A DNA stretch of 64,000 nucleotides from contig NZ_KB849727.1 of the NCBI RefSeq assembly GCF_000368865.1, forward strand, positions 1,181,122-1,245,121, written 5' to 3'. Below the pieces are notes generated by a model. It ran no database searches and had not been told where the DNA came from. It worked only from the letters and a program-made list of their open reading frames with translations. Made by a program: the position numbers and the translations under genes. This DNA is from Acinetobacter bouvetii DSM 14964 = CIP 107468. Its GTDB lineage: Bacteria; Pseudomonadota; Gammaproteobacteria; Pseudomonadales; Moraxellaceae. Positions 47,878 through 59,617 of the stretch are shown in pieces (within the stretch, counting starts at the first letter, position 1; every line of letters starts with the position of its first letter).

Positions 47878-48711
47878 TTATTTGCTCTTATAGTAAAGCC
47901 GCAAATAGTTGTATTCTTGCTTGCCGTAGTTCTCCGAATCTTTATTCATATTTTTATCGAGACGGATTGTTGAAGCTTTATCTGCAATTTTATTCATATA
48001 AAATTGCGGATATTGAATATCAACAAATGCATATCTGTTCACGGTCGCATCATCCACATGACGAAGATCAGCATCCTGCAGCGCCAATAAATTTTTTCTA
48101 TGTTCAGGCGCAACATTAATCAAATATAGAGTATTATTTTCCCAGATTTGCTTGAATCGAGTTTCATCAAAGCTGATGTTTCCCAGTGCAGGATCCGCAA
48201 CATACACCCTGCCATTTTTATAGCCTTTAAAGACAACAAAATGTTTAAAGCCAGCATATGAAATTGGGACAATAGCAGGCTGACCTTGACTGACTAAATC
48301 CGAAAATTCTCCGCGGTAACCTTCGCTTTGCAAACCCAAAGCGCCCACAAAACGCTTCATATCCAGCAAAGAAAAACTGCGGCGTTCGATAATTTTTTCG
48401 GTTTCGCCGTATTTCAGCAAACCATTCATAATTTGCTGTTCTGTCAGCTGAGTGCCTACATAACCATTGAGCAAAGTCGTTAATGCAGCGGAACCGCAGC
48501 TGTAGTCGTAAGCCTGCCGGACAATTCCGCGGAATTGATCTTCTATGGCAGGCTTGATTTTAACCGCTTCGCGGTGCATACGCGTAAACGAATCATTACG
48601 GGAATCCAAGGTTTCAGTGTATTGCACTGTCCCGGCTGGCTTTTCCTTTATATCGAACGACTCTTTGGCAAAGTAATACATCAATGCCGAGCCTAGTGCT
48701 ATCTCTAACAT
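47878..48711 (-). CDS. filB: C39-family cysteine peptidase FilB
   Basis: A 277-residue protein with a C39 (bacteriocin-processing type) peptidase domain: Gln66 and Cys72 in RQAYDYSCGSAALTTLLN, His157 in GFKHFVVFKGY, Asp173 in VADPALG complete the expected catalytic set. A short hydrophobic N-terminus (LEIALGSALMYYFA) can serve as signal or anchor. It stands alone rather than fused to an ABC exporter, so it probably trims or processes a protein of the Fil system; FilA is the obvious candidate, but this is inferred. Confidence 0.85.
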   Translation of the reverse strand: MLEIALGSALMYYFAKESFDIKEKPAGTVQYTETLDSRNDSFTRMHREAVKIKPAIEDQFRGIVRQAYDYSCGSAALTTLLNGYVGTQLTEQQIMNGLLKYGETEKIIERRSFSLLDMKRFVGALGLQSEGYRGEFSDLVSQGQPAIVPISYAGFKHFVVFKGYKNGRVYVADPALGNISFDETRFKQIWENNTLYLINVAPEHRKNLLALQDADLRHVDDATVNRYAFVDIQYPQFYMNKIADKASTIRLDKNMNKDSENYGKQEYNYLRLYYKSK

Positions 48712-48908
48712 ATGTTCTAACTTTTTTAGTTATCGGCAATGATGTGCCTTTATTATCTTTGTTTTAGAGCTAATGCTCTACATCCATGTAATATGCAAGA
48801 TACCGCTTTTTTCCAAAATAAAACAGTATTTTTTTTATTTTTTTGATGATTTTTATCTTTTTTTGTAAAAAAAAAGCGCGTATAAATACGCGCTTTTTTT
48901 TAAAGATA
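48712..48908. other. filA-filB gap with terminator
   Basis: A 197-base gap inside the fil operon. It holds the terminator-like hairpin right after filA and a small hairpin (TAGAGC/GCTCTA, near 48764-48779). No gene. Confidence 0.6.
48867..48901 (-). terminator. Terminator/attenuator between filA and filB
   Basis: GCGCGTA and TACGCGC with a TAAA loop, followed on the minus strand by at least eight T. It starts 8 bases after the filA stop. Being inside the operon, it would make filA the most abundant product with limited read-through to filB-F. Confidence 0.85.
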
Positions 48909-49943
48909 TTAACGGCCAGAGATCTTAATTACAGAACCTGCGTTATAAGTACCTTGTGCCGGGCTCCAGAATGTTTGCAAACCTTGCACTTCTACATCAC
49001 CAATAGAACCGCCTGTTTTGTTGCCTAAATGGATGCCTGCAACATAAGTATCGATTGGGCCGCTGTTGCTTTGAATTTTAAGGAAGCCGTCAGTCGCTTT
49101 ATTTGCGCCTAAATAACCTTCGTTATATACAGATACAGTCGCATTTAAAGTTAAATCTTTGCTATTTGCATCAGCAACTTTAATGCTGTCAATATGAATT
49201 TCACCAGCTTGTTTAGTGGTAATAGCTCCTGCTGTAACAGCGCCGACTACAGCACCATTTGTAGAGTTATCAAGAATACCGAGATTCGTAATTTCAAGAC
49301 CGCCAACCATCGTGCTCGCCAACTTGATCATTGCACCTTGAGGCGCTGCGCCCAGCTGGATGTTTGCAGACATTTTACCCGTTTTAAGTGATAAGCCTGA
49401 TAAAATCGCATTATAGTTAGTATCAGAAGCACCGCGGCGAATAGAAGTTGCTGATGCACCAGGCACTGCATTAGACGCTGCCACACCAATCTCACCGATT
49501 TTAATATCCAAGCCTGATACATCTGCAGCGATATTGATGAATGCGCCTTTAGCACCTGTACCGGCATCAGAATCGATGCGCAAATCAGCCAAGTTGCGAG
49601 AAGTTAAAAGATATGCGCCATTATTGTCGTAGTTTGCGCCGATAATCAAACCTTTGGTTTCCAGTACATCGCCTGAAATGCCATTGCCTTTGATTACAAT
49701 TGCGCCGGCAGTGCTTGTACCACCGTTATAATCTGCAGATCCAGGTGTCCCTTTTAAAGTTAAACCGTCATTATCATGAATCAATAATTTTTCGATTTCA
49801 ATTTTTGAAATGCCGATACCGATATTGATGCCATCTTGACCTGTAGAAGCACTTAGCGCCGCATCATCCATTGCTTGCATTGCCATTGCATTTGCGCTGA
49901 TAGCCATTGATGAAACTAAAGCAAGTTTAGTAAGTTTTTTCAT
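48909..49943 (-). CDS. filA: Putative pilus system protein FilA (DUF6160-like)
   Basis: A 344-residue exported protein (signal MKKLTKLALVSSMAISANAMA). The mature start MQAMDDAALSASTGQDGINIGIGISKIEIEKLLIHD is the conserved beginning of this family; the rest is Gly/Ala/Asn/Ile-rich and strand-forming with repeated GLxIG/IKxG patterns, which suits a surface or secreted beta-solenoid protein. A GGGAGA ribosome site supports the ATG at 49943. First gene of filA-F and followed directly by a strong terminator, so likely the main structural product. Confidence 0.8.
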   Translation of the reverse strand: MKKLTKLALVSSMAISANAMAMQAMDDAALSASTGQDGINIGIGISKIEIEKLLIHDNDGLTLKGTPGSADYNGGTSTAGAIVIKGNGISGDVLETKGLIIGANYDNNGAYLLTSRNLADLRIDSDAGTGAKGAFINIAADVSGLDIKIGEIGVAASNAVPGASATSIRRGASDTNYNAILSGLSLKTGKMSANIQLGAAPQGAMIKLASTMVGGLEITNLGILDNSTNGAVVGAVTAGAITTKQAGEIHIDSIKVADANSKDLTLNATVSVYNEGYLGANKATDGFLKIQSNSGPIDTYVAGIHLGNKTGGSIGDVEVQGLQTFWSPAQGTYNAGSVIKISGR

Positions 49944-49988
49944 CTTGTACTCTCCCAAGAGTATTATTTTTTTGATTGTCAACCACTC

Positions 49989-49994
49989 GATATA
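49989..49994 (-). promoter_or_regulatory. Possible CRP-dependent -10 box of filA
   Basis: TATATC on the minus strand puts the transcription start near 49982, about 40 bases from the centre of the CRP-like site at 50011-50032, the class II spacing. A second candidate further upstream has TATAAT (50060-50065) with TTGAAC 15 bases before it. Confidence 0.4.
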
Positions 49995-50010
49995 CCCAGC
50001 TGATTATTCA

Positions 50011-50032
50011 TTTTGTGACAGCTGTTACATCT
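50011..50032. promoter_or_regulatory. CRP/Vfr-type site upstream of filA
   Basis: TGTGA-CAGCTG-TTACA at 50014-50029, the same half-sites as the site upstream of the fimbrial operon. It lies 68 bases upstream of the filA ATG. Confidence 0.55.
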
Positions 50033-50196
50033 TTCCTTGAGTAGTGCTCGCCTGACTAAATTATATCTGTGTCATTTTTTGTTCAACTGTTGTTGGTCGC
50101 AATCTTTCTCTTGCCGATAAACGGTATTTACACAGCCAACGGCGCGGCATTGATATAAACTATCCAGTATTACTCAATTCTGCATTAAATTGACGC

Positions 50197-51540
50197 ATGC
50201 AAAACCCCGAAATTTGTAAAAAAAACCTTTTTAATCATACTATTGATGCCAGCCTTATTTTAAAAGCTTTGGCCGGCTTCAATCATGCCGCCTATTTGCA
50301 AAATGATAATTCGCCGGTCATTGCCTTTGGCGCAGATGAATATTTTCTTTTGCAAAACGCTCAGCTCAGTCATTTTATTCAGCAGGATTTGCACACATAC
50401 CGTAAATCGGCAATGCAGCAATTGCCGCGGATCGGCAATAACACACTGAAAGAAAATCACAACAAAAGTTTTAATGGCGGATACATAGGGTTCATCAGTT
50501 ACGATTACGGCGCTTCACAGCAGATTGATTTGGCGGAAAAAAATCAGCCCAGTCTATTTTTAGGGCATTTCAGCACTTTTCTCGCCTGGACGAAGGATGG
50601 CTGGATATTGCATTGCTCACCGGAAAAACTGAGTCAAACAGAGGCTTTGCTCCTTGACGCAATGCAGAATATCAATAAAAACAAAAGCTTTTCATTGCAA
50701 TCTGCCTGCACAGCCCGCTGGTCAAAAAACCAATATAAATCAGCATTTCAGCAAGTACAGGAATATATAACAGCAGGTGATTGTTACCAAATCAATTTAA
50801 CTCAAGAGTTTACTGCCGCCGCGGAAGGGTCACTTTTAGATACTGCTGCGCAATTTTGGCAATTAACAGATGCTCCGTATTCAGGCTATCTCCGCATTGA
50901 TGATTTTGAATTGCTGAGCTGTTCGCCGGAGCTGTTTATTGATTTTGAAGCTGACCGCAAGATTGTGACCAAACCGATTAAAGGCACGATGCCCCGCTTT
51001 GATGATCCGATTCTAGATCAGCAATCAAAACAGACACTCATAAACTCTGAAAAAGATCAGGCTGAAAATGTCATGATTGTAGACCTGCTGCGCAATGACC
51101 TCAGTGTTTATGCTGAAACTGGATCTGTTAAAACCCCAAAACTGTTTAATATTGAATCATTTAATCAGGTGCATCATATGGTCAGCGAAGTGACCGCCAC
51201 ACTGAAAAATGATGTCAATCCCTTCGATATGCTGCTGTCTGCCCTGCCCGGCGGTTCAATTACGGGCGCACCAAAAATCAGGGCAATGCAGATTATTGCC
51301 GAGTTGGAAGGCGCGCCGCGCGGCGCATATTGCGGTTCTTTAGGCTATTTTAATGAGGATGGCACAGGCTCTTGGAATATTCTCATCCGCTCAATTCAAA
51401 AATACCAAAATGAGGTGTCTCTATGGGCAGGCGGCGGCATTACGATTGCGTCTGATTGCGATGCTGAATATCAGGAATGCTTTGATAAAGTATACGCCAT
51501 GCTGAATTTACTCAATACCTGGCATCAGCCGGCCGAATAA
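50197..51540 (+). CDS. pabB: Aminodeoxychorismate synthase component I PabB
   Basis: A 447-residue chorismate-utilising enzyme for 4-amino-4-deoxychorismate, on the way to folate. PIKGT (260-264) contains the lysine that distinguishes PabB from anthranilate synthase TrpE (PIAGT). ITAGDCYQINLTQEF, EKDQAENVMIVDLLRNDL and ALPGGSITGAPKIRAM are the other family motifs. The glutaminase partner PabA is not in the window. Confidence 0.94.
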   Translation: MQNPEICKKNLFNHTIDASLILKALAGFNHAAYLQNDNSPVIAFGADEYFLLQNAQLSHFIQQDLHTYRKSAMQQLPRIGNNTLKENHNKSFNGGYIGFISYDYGASQQIDLAEKNQPSLFLGHFSTFLAWTKDGWILHCSPEKLSQTEALLLDAMQNINKNKSFSLQSACTARWSKNQYKSAFQQVQEYITAGDCYQINLTQEFTAAAEGSLLDTAAQFWQLTDAPYSGYLRIDDFELLSCSPELFIDFEADRKIVTKPIKGTMPRFDDPILDQQSKQTLINSEKDQAENVMIVDLLRNDLSVYAETGSVKTPKLFNIESFNQVHHMVSEVTATLKNDVNPFDMLLSALPGGSITGAPKIRAMQIIAELEGAPRGAYCGSLGYFNEDGTGSWNILIRSIQKYQNEVSLWAGGGITIASDCDAEYQECFDKVYAMLNLLNTWHQPAE

Positions 51541-51566
51541 AAAAGCGGACCCGAAGATCCGCTTTC
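51541..51566. terminator. Bidirectional terminator between pabB and hisC
   Basis: AAAGCGGA and TCCGCTTT flank an 8-base loop, with A run before and T-rich stretch after, between convergent genes. Confidence 0.8.
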
Positions 51567-51632
51567 ATTTTTAAATTCCGCTTAGCCCTTCTTGATCAGA
51601 CAATGGGGACTCTGGCAGAGTAAAAATCGAGT

Positions 51633-52724
51633 TCACTTTAAAATTTCATGCTTCAACGTATCAACAAGGCGCTGATTCTGTTCATCTGTACCAATTGTGA
51701 TCCGCAAAAATTGATTAATGCGCGGCTTATTGAAATACCGCACAATAATCCCTTTTTCACGTAAATCAGCAGCTAAGTCGCCGGCATCTTTGGATGGCAG
51801 CGACGCAAAAATAAAATTCGCGCTTGACGGCAAAACTTTAAACCCTAAATCTGAAAGCTGCGCCACAAGTTTGTCGCGGCTGTTTATCACCTTCTGATTA
51901 TGCTCTTCAAAATAAGCTTGATCTTCAAACGAAGCAACGGCGGCAGCAATGGCAAAACGGTCAATTGGATATGAATTGAAACTATTCTTCACCGCTTGCA
52001 ATGCAGCAATCAAATGCGGCTGGGCAATAGCAAAGCCGACACGCAAGCCCGCCAAAGAACGCGATTTGGAAGTGGTTTGGCAGACCACCAAATTATCGTA
52101 CTTTTCAACCAATTTGACTGCGGATTCCGCACCAAAATCGACATAAGCCTCATCAATCACCACCACTGAATCTGGATTGGCTTGCAAAACTTCTTCAATA
52201 GCAGATAAACCGAGTGCAATACTGGTAGGCGCATTGGGATTGGTAATGATAATCCCGCCATTGGCTTGCTTATAATCAGCCACCACAATTTCAAAGTTGT
52301 CATTCAAAGGCAGCACTTTGGTTGTTACCCCAAAGAATTGGCTATAAACCGGATAAAAACTGTAGGTAATATCAGGATACAAAACCGGTAAATCTTGAAT
52401 GAAAAATGCTTTAAAAATATGCGCAAGCACTTCATCAGAGCCATTGCCAACAAATACGGTTTCTACAGCCACATGCTGCTGCTTGGCAATCGCCTGCTTT
52501 AACGCCGATGCATCAGGATCAGGATAAAGACGTAAAGCATCGGCTGAATTAGCCAATACCGCCTGTACCGCAGCAACCACTTTAGGGGATGGCGGATAAG
52601 GGTTCTCATTGGTATTTAATTTTAATAGATTTTGAATTTTCGGCTGTTCTCCAGGCACGTAAGGCTCAAGCTCACGCACTTCCGGGCTCCAAAAACGCAT
52701 CTGTTCGGTAGTAATGCTAGACAT
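51633..52724 (-). CDS. hisC: Histidinol-phosphate aminotransferase HisC
   Basis: A 363-residue PLP enzyme making histidinol phosphate in histidine synthesis. [12 protein letters not shown] and DEAYVDFG are family motifs; PLP binds Lys220 in [16 protein letters not shown]. Third of hisG-hisD-hisC on this strand; a structured repeat element separates it from hisD. Confidence 0.96.
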   Translation of the reverse strand: MSSITTEQMRFWSPEVRELEPYVPGEQPKIQNLLKLNTNENPYPPSPKVVAAVQAVLANSADALRLYPDPDASALKQAIAKQQHVAVETVFVGNGSDEVLAHIFKAFFIQDLPVLYPDITYSFYPVYSQFFGVTTKVLPLNDNFEIVVADYKQANGGIIITNPNAPTSIALGLSAIEEVLQANPDSVVVIDEAYVDFGAESAVKLVEKYDNLVVCQTTSKSRSLAGLRVGFAIAQPHLIAALQAVKNSFNSYPIDRFAIAAAVASFEDQAYFEEHNQKVINSRDKLVAQLSDLGFKVLPSSANFIFASLPSKDAGDLAADLREKGIIVRYFNKPRINQFLRITIGTDEQNQRLVDTLKHEILK

Positions 52725-52740
52725 TTTATATTCTCTTATT

Positions 52741-52902
52741 GCCCTCTCCTAACCTCTCTTGAACTGTGGTTTGAAAGCAGCACTTTCAAACTCGTTCAGG
52801 CAGAGGAATCTCCATCTCATGAATGATAAAATCGGACATCGAATTTTTTCATTGCATGCGTTTCCCTCTCCTTGCAGGAGAGGGTCAGGGAGAGGTTTGT
52901 CA
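52741..52902. repeat. REP/MITE-like intergenic repeat with inverted CCCTCTCC ends
   Basis: The left end (CCCTCTCCTAACCTCTCTTG) is an imperfect inverted copy of the right end (AGAGGGTCAGGGAGAGGTTTG). Inside are a hairpin GTTTGAAAG/CTTTCAAAC (52769-52791), extended by TGAAC/GTTCA, and a hairpin CCCTCTCC-TTGCA-GGAGAGGG near the right end. It fills most of the hisC-hisD gap. The architecture is that of a short dispersed non-coding repeat. Confidence 0.65.
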
Positions 52903-52942
52903 TTTTAGAAAGCTAGATTTTTTCAGCTAGCCTATAACTCAA

Positions 52943-54232
52943 TTACTGATAACGGTAACGTGCAGAACGCGCATGCGCATCTAAGTTTTCCTGCTGCGCC
53001 AAAATGTCTGCCGTTTTCGCCAAGGTTTTAACACCTTGCTCTGAGCACATGATCAGGCTTGAACGCTTCTGGAAATCATATACGCCCAGAGGTGATGAAA
53101 AACGCGCTGTGCCAGATGTTGGCAGCACATGGTTGGGACCCGCACAGTAATCACCGATGGCTTCAGGAGTGTAGCGCCCCATGAAAATTGCGCCTGCGTG
53201 ACGGATATCCTCAGCCATTGCTTGCGCATCATCCAAACACAGCTCTAAATGCTCTGGCGCTACCTGGTTGATCAGCTCAATGGCTTCCGCACGGTCTTTT
53301 ACCAAGACCAATGCGCCGCGATTGGCAATCGATGTGCGCGCAATCTCCGCTTTAGGCAAAGCTTGCAAATGCGCTTCAATCGCAGTTGCCACATCATTCA
53401 GCAGCTGCTCATCAGGTGTAATAAAAACAGCTTGCGCAACAGTATCATGTTCCGCTTGCGACAATAAATCCATGGCCAGCCATTCAGCATTGTTCTCACC
53501 TTCAGCATAAACCAGAATTTCTGATGGCCCGGCAATCATATCAATGCCGACCTGACCAAATACGGCCCGCTTTGCCGCAGCAACAAAGCGGTTGCCTGGA
53601 CCAGTGATTTTATCAACAGATGGAATCGTTTCCGTGCCATATGCCAAGGCAGCGACCGCTTGCGCCCCGCCAATGGTAAATACGCGGTGCACGCCTGATA
53701 GATAAGCAGCCGCCAAAACTAATGGATTGAGTTCACCATTCGGCGCAGGCACCACCATAATAATTTCTGGCACGCCAGCGACATGGGCTGGAACCGCATT
53801 CATCAATACAGAGGATGGATAAGAGGCTAAACCGCCCGGTACATAAATGCCCACACGGTCTAAAGGCGTGATTTTTTGACCTAATGTATTGCCCAAAGCA
53901 TCAACATAGGTCCAGCCATCCTGCTTCTGCGCTTGGTGGAATTCACGTACGCGGCTGGCTGCCAGCTCCAAAGCTTCACGCACTTCAGCTTTTAAACCAT
54001 CAAAGGCGGTTTTTAGCTGTTCTTGGCTCAGTTCTAGATCTGAAAAATGATGCGCAGGATGTCGATCGAACTGTTGAGTGAGTTTAAGAACGTGAGCATC
54101 ACCATGCTGACGGACATCAGCAATAATTTGGTCAACGGTCTTTAAAAGTTCAGGATCACTAACTGTCTCAAAAGCCAACAAGTCCGCAAAGTCTTGTTTA
54201 AAGCTTTGATCTTGAGTCGATAAACGTCGCAT
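52943..54232 (-). CDS. hisD: Histidinol dehydrogenase HisD
   Basis: A 429-residue zinc enzyme for the last two oxidations of histidine synthesis. [38 protein letters not shown] and [11 protein letters not shown] are signatures, with catalytic EHLELC and GAIFMG further on. The ATG at 54232 is chosen over a GTG four codons upstream. It is preceded by a terminator after hisG, so it probably has its own promoter. Confidence 0.96.
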   Translation of the reverse strand: MRRLSTQDQSFKQDFADLLAFETVSDPELLKTVDQIIADVRQHGDAHVLKLTQQFDRHPAHHFSDLELSQEQLKTAFDGLKAEVREALELAASRVREFHQAQKQDGWTYVDALGNTLGQKITPLDRVGIYVPGGLASYPSSVLMNAVPAHVAGVPEIIMVVPAPNGELNPLVLAAAYLSGVHRVFTIGGAQAVAALAYGTETIPSVDKITGPGNRFVAAAKRAVFGQVGIDMIAGPSEILVYAEGENNAEWLAMDLLSQAEHDTVAQAVFITPDEQLLNDVATAIEAHLQALPKAEIARTSIANRGALVLVKDRAEAIELINQVAPEHLELCLDDAQAMAEDIRHAGAIFMGRYTPEAIGDYCAGPNHVLPTSGTARFSSPLGVYDFQKRSSLIMCSEQGVKTLAKTADILAQQENLDAHARSARYRYQ

Positions 54233-54374
54233 CAATTTACCCACAAGGTTTGAATTGGAAAACTTTAGTTTACCTTGTTTCAGCTACTTTGTGGACGGCA
54301 AATACACGCTCATTTGCCAAGTTTTCTCAATAAGCATCTATGTTTAAATCAATAAAGCCTGCATCAGGCTGATA

Positions 54375-54402
54375 AAAAAACCGCCATGAATGGCGGTTTT
54401 TT
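54375..54402. terminator. Terminator after hisG
   Basis: AAAAAACCGCCA and TGGCGGTTTTTT with a 4-base loop, 14 bases past the hisG stop. Confidence 0.92.
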
Positions 54403-54415
54403 GAGGCACAGTCAA

Positions 54416-56632
<2,217 letters not shown>

Positions 56633-56724
56633 CACAAGACCTCTTTATAGGACTAACGGTGTAAAACCTGCCATTTTACTATAAATCAAAAAAATAATTC
56701 ATTAATCACACACAATATATCAAT

Positions 56725-56755
56725 AAAAAAAGAGGTTATTTAAAACCTCTTTTTT
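56725..56755. terminator. Terminator after hpf
   Basis: AAAAAAGAGGTT and AACCTCTTTTTT with a 6-base loop. Confidence 0.9.
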
Positions 56756-56769
56756 GCGCAAATTATGAG

Positions 56770-57102
56770 CTAAACCTCTAAGGGCATATAAATCAATTGC
56801 ATTTTCCGGTGCTTATGCAGCTGTCTTTTTAATTTTTCCGCCAATTTTTTAATTGAAGTATACATATCATCGGCTGTGGCCTGAGCAAACAGCTCTGCGC
56901 CAGGCAGCCGAATGATCGCTTCTGCAATATGGTTTGAACTTCCTTTACGGGAACGCTTATCAATTTGATGATCTTTGGTCAGCTTTACTTGCATACTGTT
57001 GACTTGGTCTAAATGCTTAGTCATCTGTGCAAATTTAAAACGAATATCTTCTTCTATCGCAGATGTAACGGTTAAATGATGGCCACGAATTGTAATTTGC
57101 AT
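56770..57102 (-). CDS. hpf: Ribosome hibernation-promoting factor Hpf (short form)
   Basis: A 110-residue protein beginning MQITIRGHHLTVTSAIEEDI, as in short Hpf/YfiA-type proteins. It binds the 30S subunit and stabilises inactive 100S ribosomes. The C-terminal tail of long-form factors is absent. The 27 codons upstream of this start are not conserved. It is the next gene after rpoN, a classical pairing. Confidence 0.93.
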   Translation of the reverse strand: MQITIRGHHLTVTSAIEEDIRFKFAQMTKHLDQVNSMQVKLTKDHQIDKRSRKGSSNHIAEAIIRLPGAELFAQATADDMYTSIKKLAEKLKRQLHKHRKMQLIYMPLEV

Positions 57103-57274
57103 AACTCTATCCCTCACCTTCTTTAGGATTAGAAAGAAACAGCCCAAAAGTTCGAAGACTTGCAAATTGCTGGAGCTCTGCATTTAACATCAAATCATTT
57201 TGGCCGTTCCTTAAAATAAAAAGAGATTCATTATTTTGTCATAATGAACCGCTAGGATAGTCAGATTTTAAAAT

Positions 57275-58729
57275 TCAGATCAAGACTTTTCGCTCAGAAG
57301 ACGACGGAATATGTAACGACTCGCGATATTTCGCCACTGTTCTGCGCGCAACATCAATACCTTCATCCTTCAACATATTCGCAATAGCGTTATCTGACAA
57401 AGGTTTACGCGTATTCTCATCCGCAATCATTTTTTTAATTTTCGCCCGGATAGCCGTAGATGATGCTTCACCGCCGGATGTGGTGCCAACATGGCTGGAA
57501 AAAAAGTATTTCAATTCATATAAGCCGCGCGGCGTCAGCATAAACTTATTCGTGGTTACCCTTGAAACGGTAGATTCATGCAGTTCGACTTCTTCAGCAA
57601 TATCACGAAGCACTAAAGGCTTCATGCCTTCAGGGCCGATTTCAAAAAAAGCCCGTTGATGCTCTACTATACAGGTGGCAACTTTCAGCAGCGTTTTATG
57701 GCGCTCATCAATACTTTTAATAAAGTTTTTGGCTTCCAGCATTTGACTGCGCAAATATTGATTATCATCACTCTGATCCGCTCGCTTAATCATATTGGCG
57801 TAGAACGAGTTAACCCTCAGTTTAGGCATGACATCCTGATTCAGCTGTACATGCCAATGTTCATTCTTCTTAGAGACAACGACATCAGGAATCTGATAAT
57901 CAGAACTGCGGTCTTCGAATTCCATGCCGGGATGCGCTGTTAAGGTCTTCAGCAAATCAACAGCTGCTTTTAACTGCTCAGCATTCAATCCTGTCTGTTT
58001 CACCAATTTAGGAAGCTCATTGGAAATCAGCAATTCATAATGCTGCATCAGCAGCAATGCTTCCCTGCGGTTTGGAACCGCTGCAGGCAGGTTTTCCAAC
58101 TGTACGGTTAAGCATTCTGCCAAGTTTCTCGAACCGATGCCTATAGGCTCCAAGCGCTGAATATGCTTTAAAACAACCAGGACCTCATCATCCTCGACCT
58201 CTTCATCATAGTCCATGCTTTGCAGCAAATGCTGCGCAGAATACGTAATCTCCGAAAGATCACAATCTAAAAAACCTTTATCATCAAGAGAATCAATAAT
58301 ACAATGCGCGACCAGTTTATCAACAGTCGAAAAGTGAAGTAAATTCACCTGCTCAAGCATATGTTCTTTTAGGCTTAAATGCCCTTGGCGATTATCCTCA
58401 CGCTCTTCAAATTCTGCACTGCCAAGACTGGTGGGCTGATGGGTATACACATCATCCCAATCTGTATCAACAGGCAAATCATCTGGCAAATGATCCGCAT
58501 TCAGCTCATTGGTTAAATCTTTACGGTCTTGCTCCGATTCACTTAATGTCTCTAACGCTTCAACACTGGATTGCTCCTCAATTTTTTCCAATAGAGGATT
58601 GCTGTCTAACTGAATCTGAATTTCCTGCTCTAATTCAAGGCTGGAAAGCTGAAGTAACCGAATGGCTTGCTGCAACTGCGGTGTAAGCGACAGAGAGTTT
58701 GCAACCTTTAATCCAACCGATAACTTCAT
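57275..58729 (-). CDS. rpoN: RNA polymerase sigma-54 factor RpoN
   Basis: A 484-residue sigma-54. The Gln/Leu-rich activator-interaction region starts LTPQLQQAIRLLQLSSLELEQEI, then an acidic linker, the core-binding region and the DNA-binding part with RpoN box ARRTVAKYRESL (461-472). It directs -24/-12 promoters with enhancer-binding proteins. Confidence 0.97.
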   Translation of the reverse strand: MKLSVGLKVANSLSLTPQLQQAIRLLQLSSLELEQEIQIQLDSNPLLEKIEEQSSVEALETLSESEQDRKDLTNELNADHLPDDLPVDTDWDDVYTHQPTSLGSAEFEEREDNRQGHLSLKEHMLEQVNLLHFSTVDKLVAHCIIDSLDDKGFLDCDLSEITYSAQHLLQSMDYDEEVEDDEVLVVLKHIQRLEPIGIGSRNLAECLTVQLENLPAAVPNRREALLLMQHYELLISNELPKLVKQTGLNAEQLKAAVDLLKTLTAHPGMEFEDRSSDYQIPDVVVSKKNEHWHVQLNQDVMPKLRVNSFYANMIKRADQSDDNQYLRSQMLEAKNFIKSIDERHKTLLKVATCIVEHQRAFFEIGPEGMKPLVLRDIAEEVELHESTVSRVTTNKFMLTPRGLYELKYFFSSHVGTTSGGEASSTAIRAKIKKMIADENTRKPLSDNAIANMLKDEGIDVARRTVAKYRESLHIPSSSERKVLI

Positions 58730-58863
58730 CTTTTATTCCCTATATAAATACCGCGAGTTATAAGCAATTTTTATGCCGTATTTATTTTTTATAGCATAGT
58801 TTTATTAAAAAACATACAAAATTATAGCAATAATACTGCCTTAAACAGCTCAAAAAGCAAACT

Positions 58864-59469
58864 TCAAAAATGTTTTTCGAAAGGCCTATATAAATGATGT
58901 TCCACAGCCAACTTTGATAAAAGGGCTACAAGCTTGTCTGATTTTTCAAAAAACTGATCCTCCAGCAAACGCAGTTCTGCATCATACTGCTATTCTTGCT
59001 TGGCCTCAATATTCTGCAACAATTGCCGTCGCTGCTCACAATATGCAGGTACCGCTTGCCCCGCAAAGATCTGCTGCTTCGCGCGCAGCAATAGTCTAAA
59101 GATGTCCTCTTCACCATACTGAATCAGAACTTGCTTTGTCTGTGTGTAATAATCCCCTGAACTATTGAAAAAATATTGCTCAAAACCGCCATTTAAAACC
59201 TCACCAATTAAAATACTAATGACAAAATAATGCTGATCCTGTCGTGACAGTACTGACCAGCGCTGCTGATTAACTTTTTCAACCAATTGAACCCAATAAT
59301 GGGGTTCTTCGGATTGCCGGTAAAGCCTGTCTCGCTCATATTGCTGTTTAGAATGCTCATGCGCAGCTCGTGTGCCATTTTTACATGGCATACACAGTCC
59401 TGTATTCCGCTCAAAAGTATCTTTTAGAATCATTGCACCGCACATTGTGCATGGAAGTTTCCCTGTCAT
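58864..59469 (-). pseudogene. DUF4375 (DMP19-like) zinc-ribbon gene interrupted by an in-frame TAG
   Basis: The open part (58990-59469, 159 codons) has a zinc ribbon (CTMC ... CMPC, residues 7-29) and a DUF4375 core (VLNGGFEQYFFNSSGDYY). It ends at TAG (58990-58992), but the same frame goes on for 41 more codons to TGA at 58864 and reads QYDAELRLLEDQFFEKSDKL, then VALLSKLAVEHHLYRPFEKHF, which is just how DUF4375 domains end (an LDxxF-type helix). A single CAG to TAG change would explain it. A functional truncated protein or read-through is not excluded. Function of the family unknown. Confidence 0.7.
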
Positions 59470-59617
59470 TCTTCTTTAGCCATCAAGCTATTCTTTTTTA
59501 AAATCTTATATCGCCTCATTTTCTTAAAGCGCCTTAATCTGCTAATTTAGAATAAATTCAATAAAATCTAAAATACTATGCCGTTATCTCCCAGATTTTT
59601 TGATTATTATTTTGCAT

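Noticed and set aside
48757..48780. GTTTTAGAGCTA, like the start of a type II CRISPR repeat
   Set aside because: It is a single occurrence in the filA-filB gap, with no second copy, no spacers and no cas gene; part of a small local hairpin.
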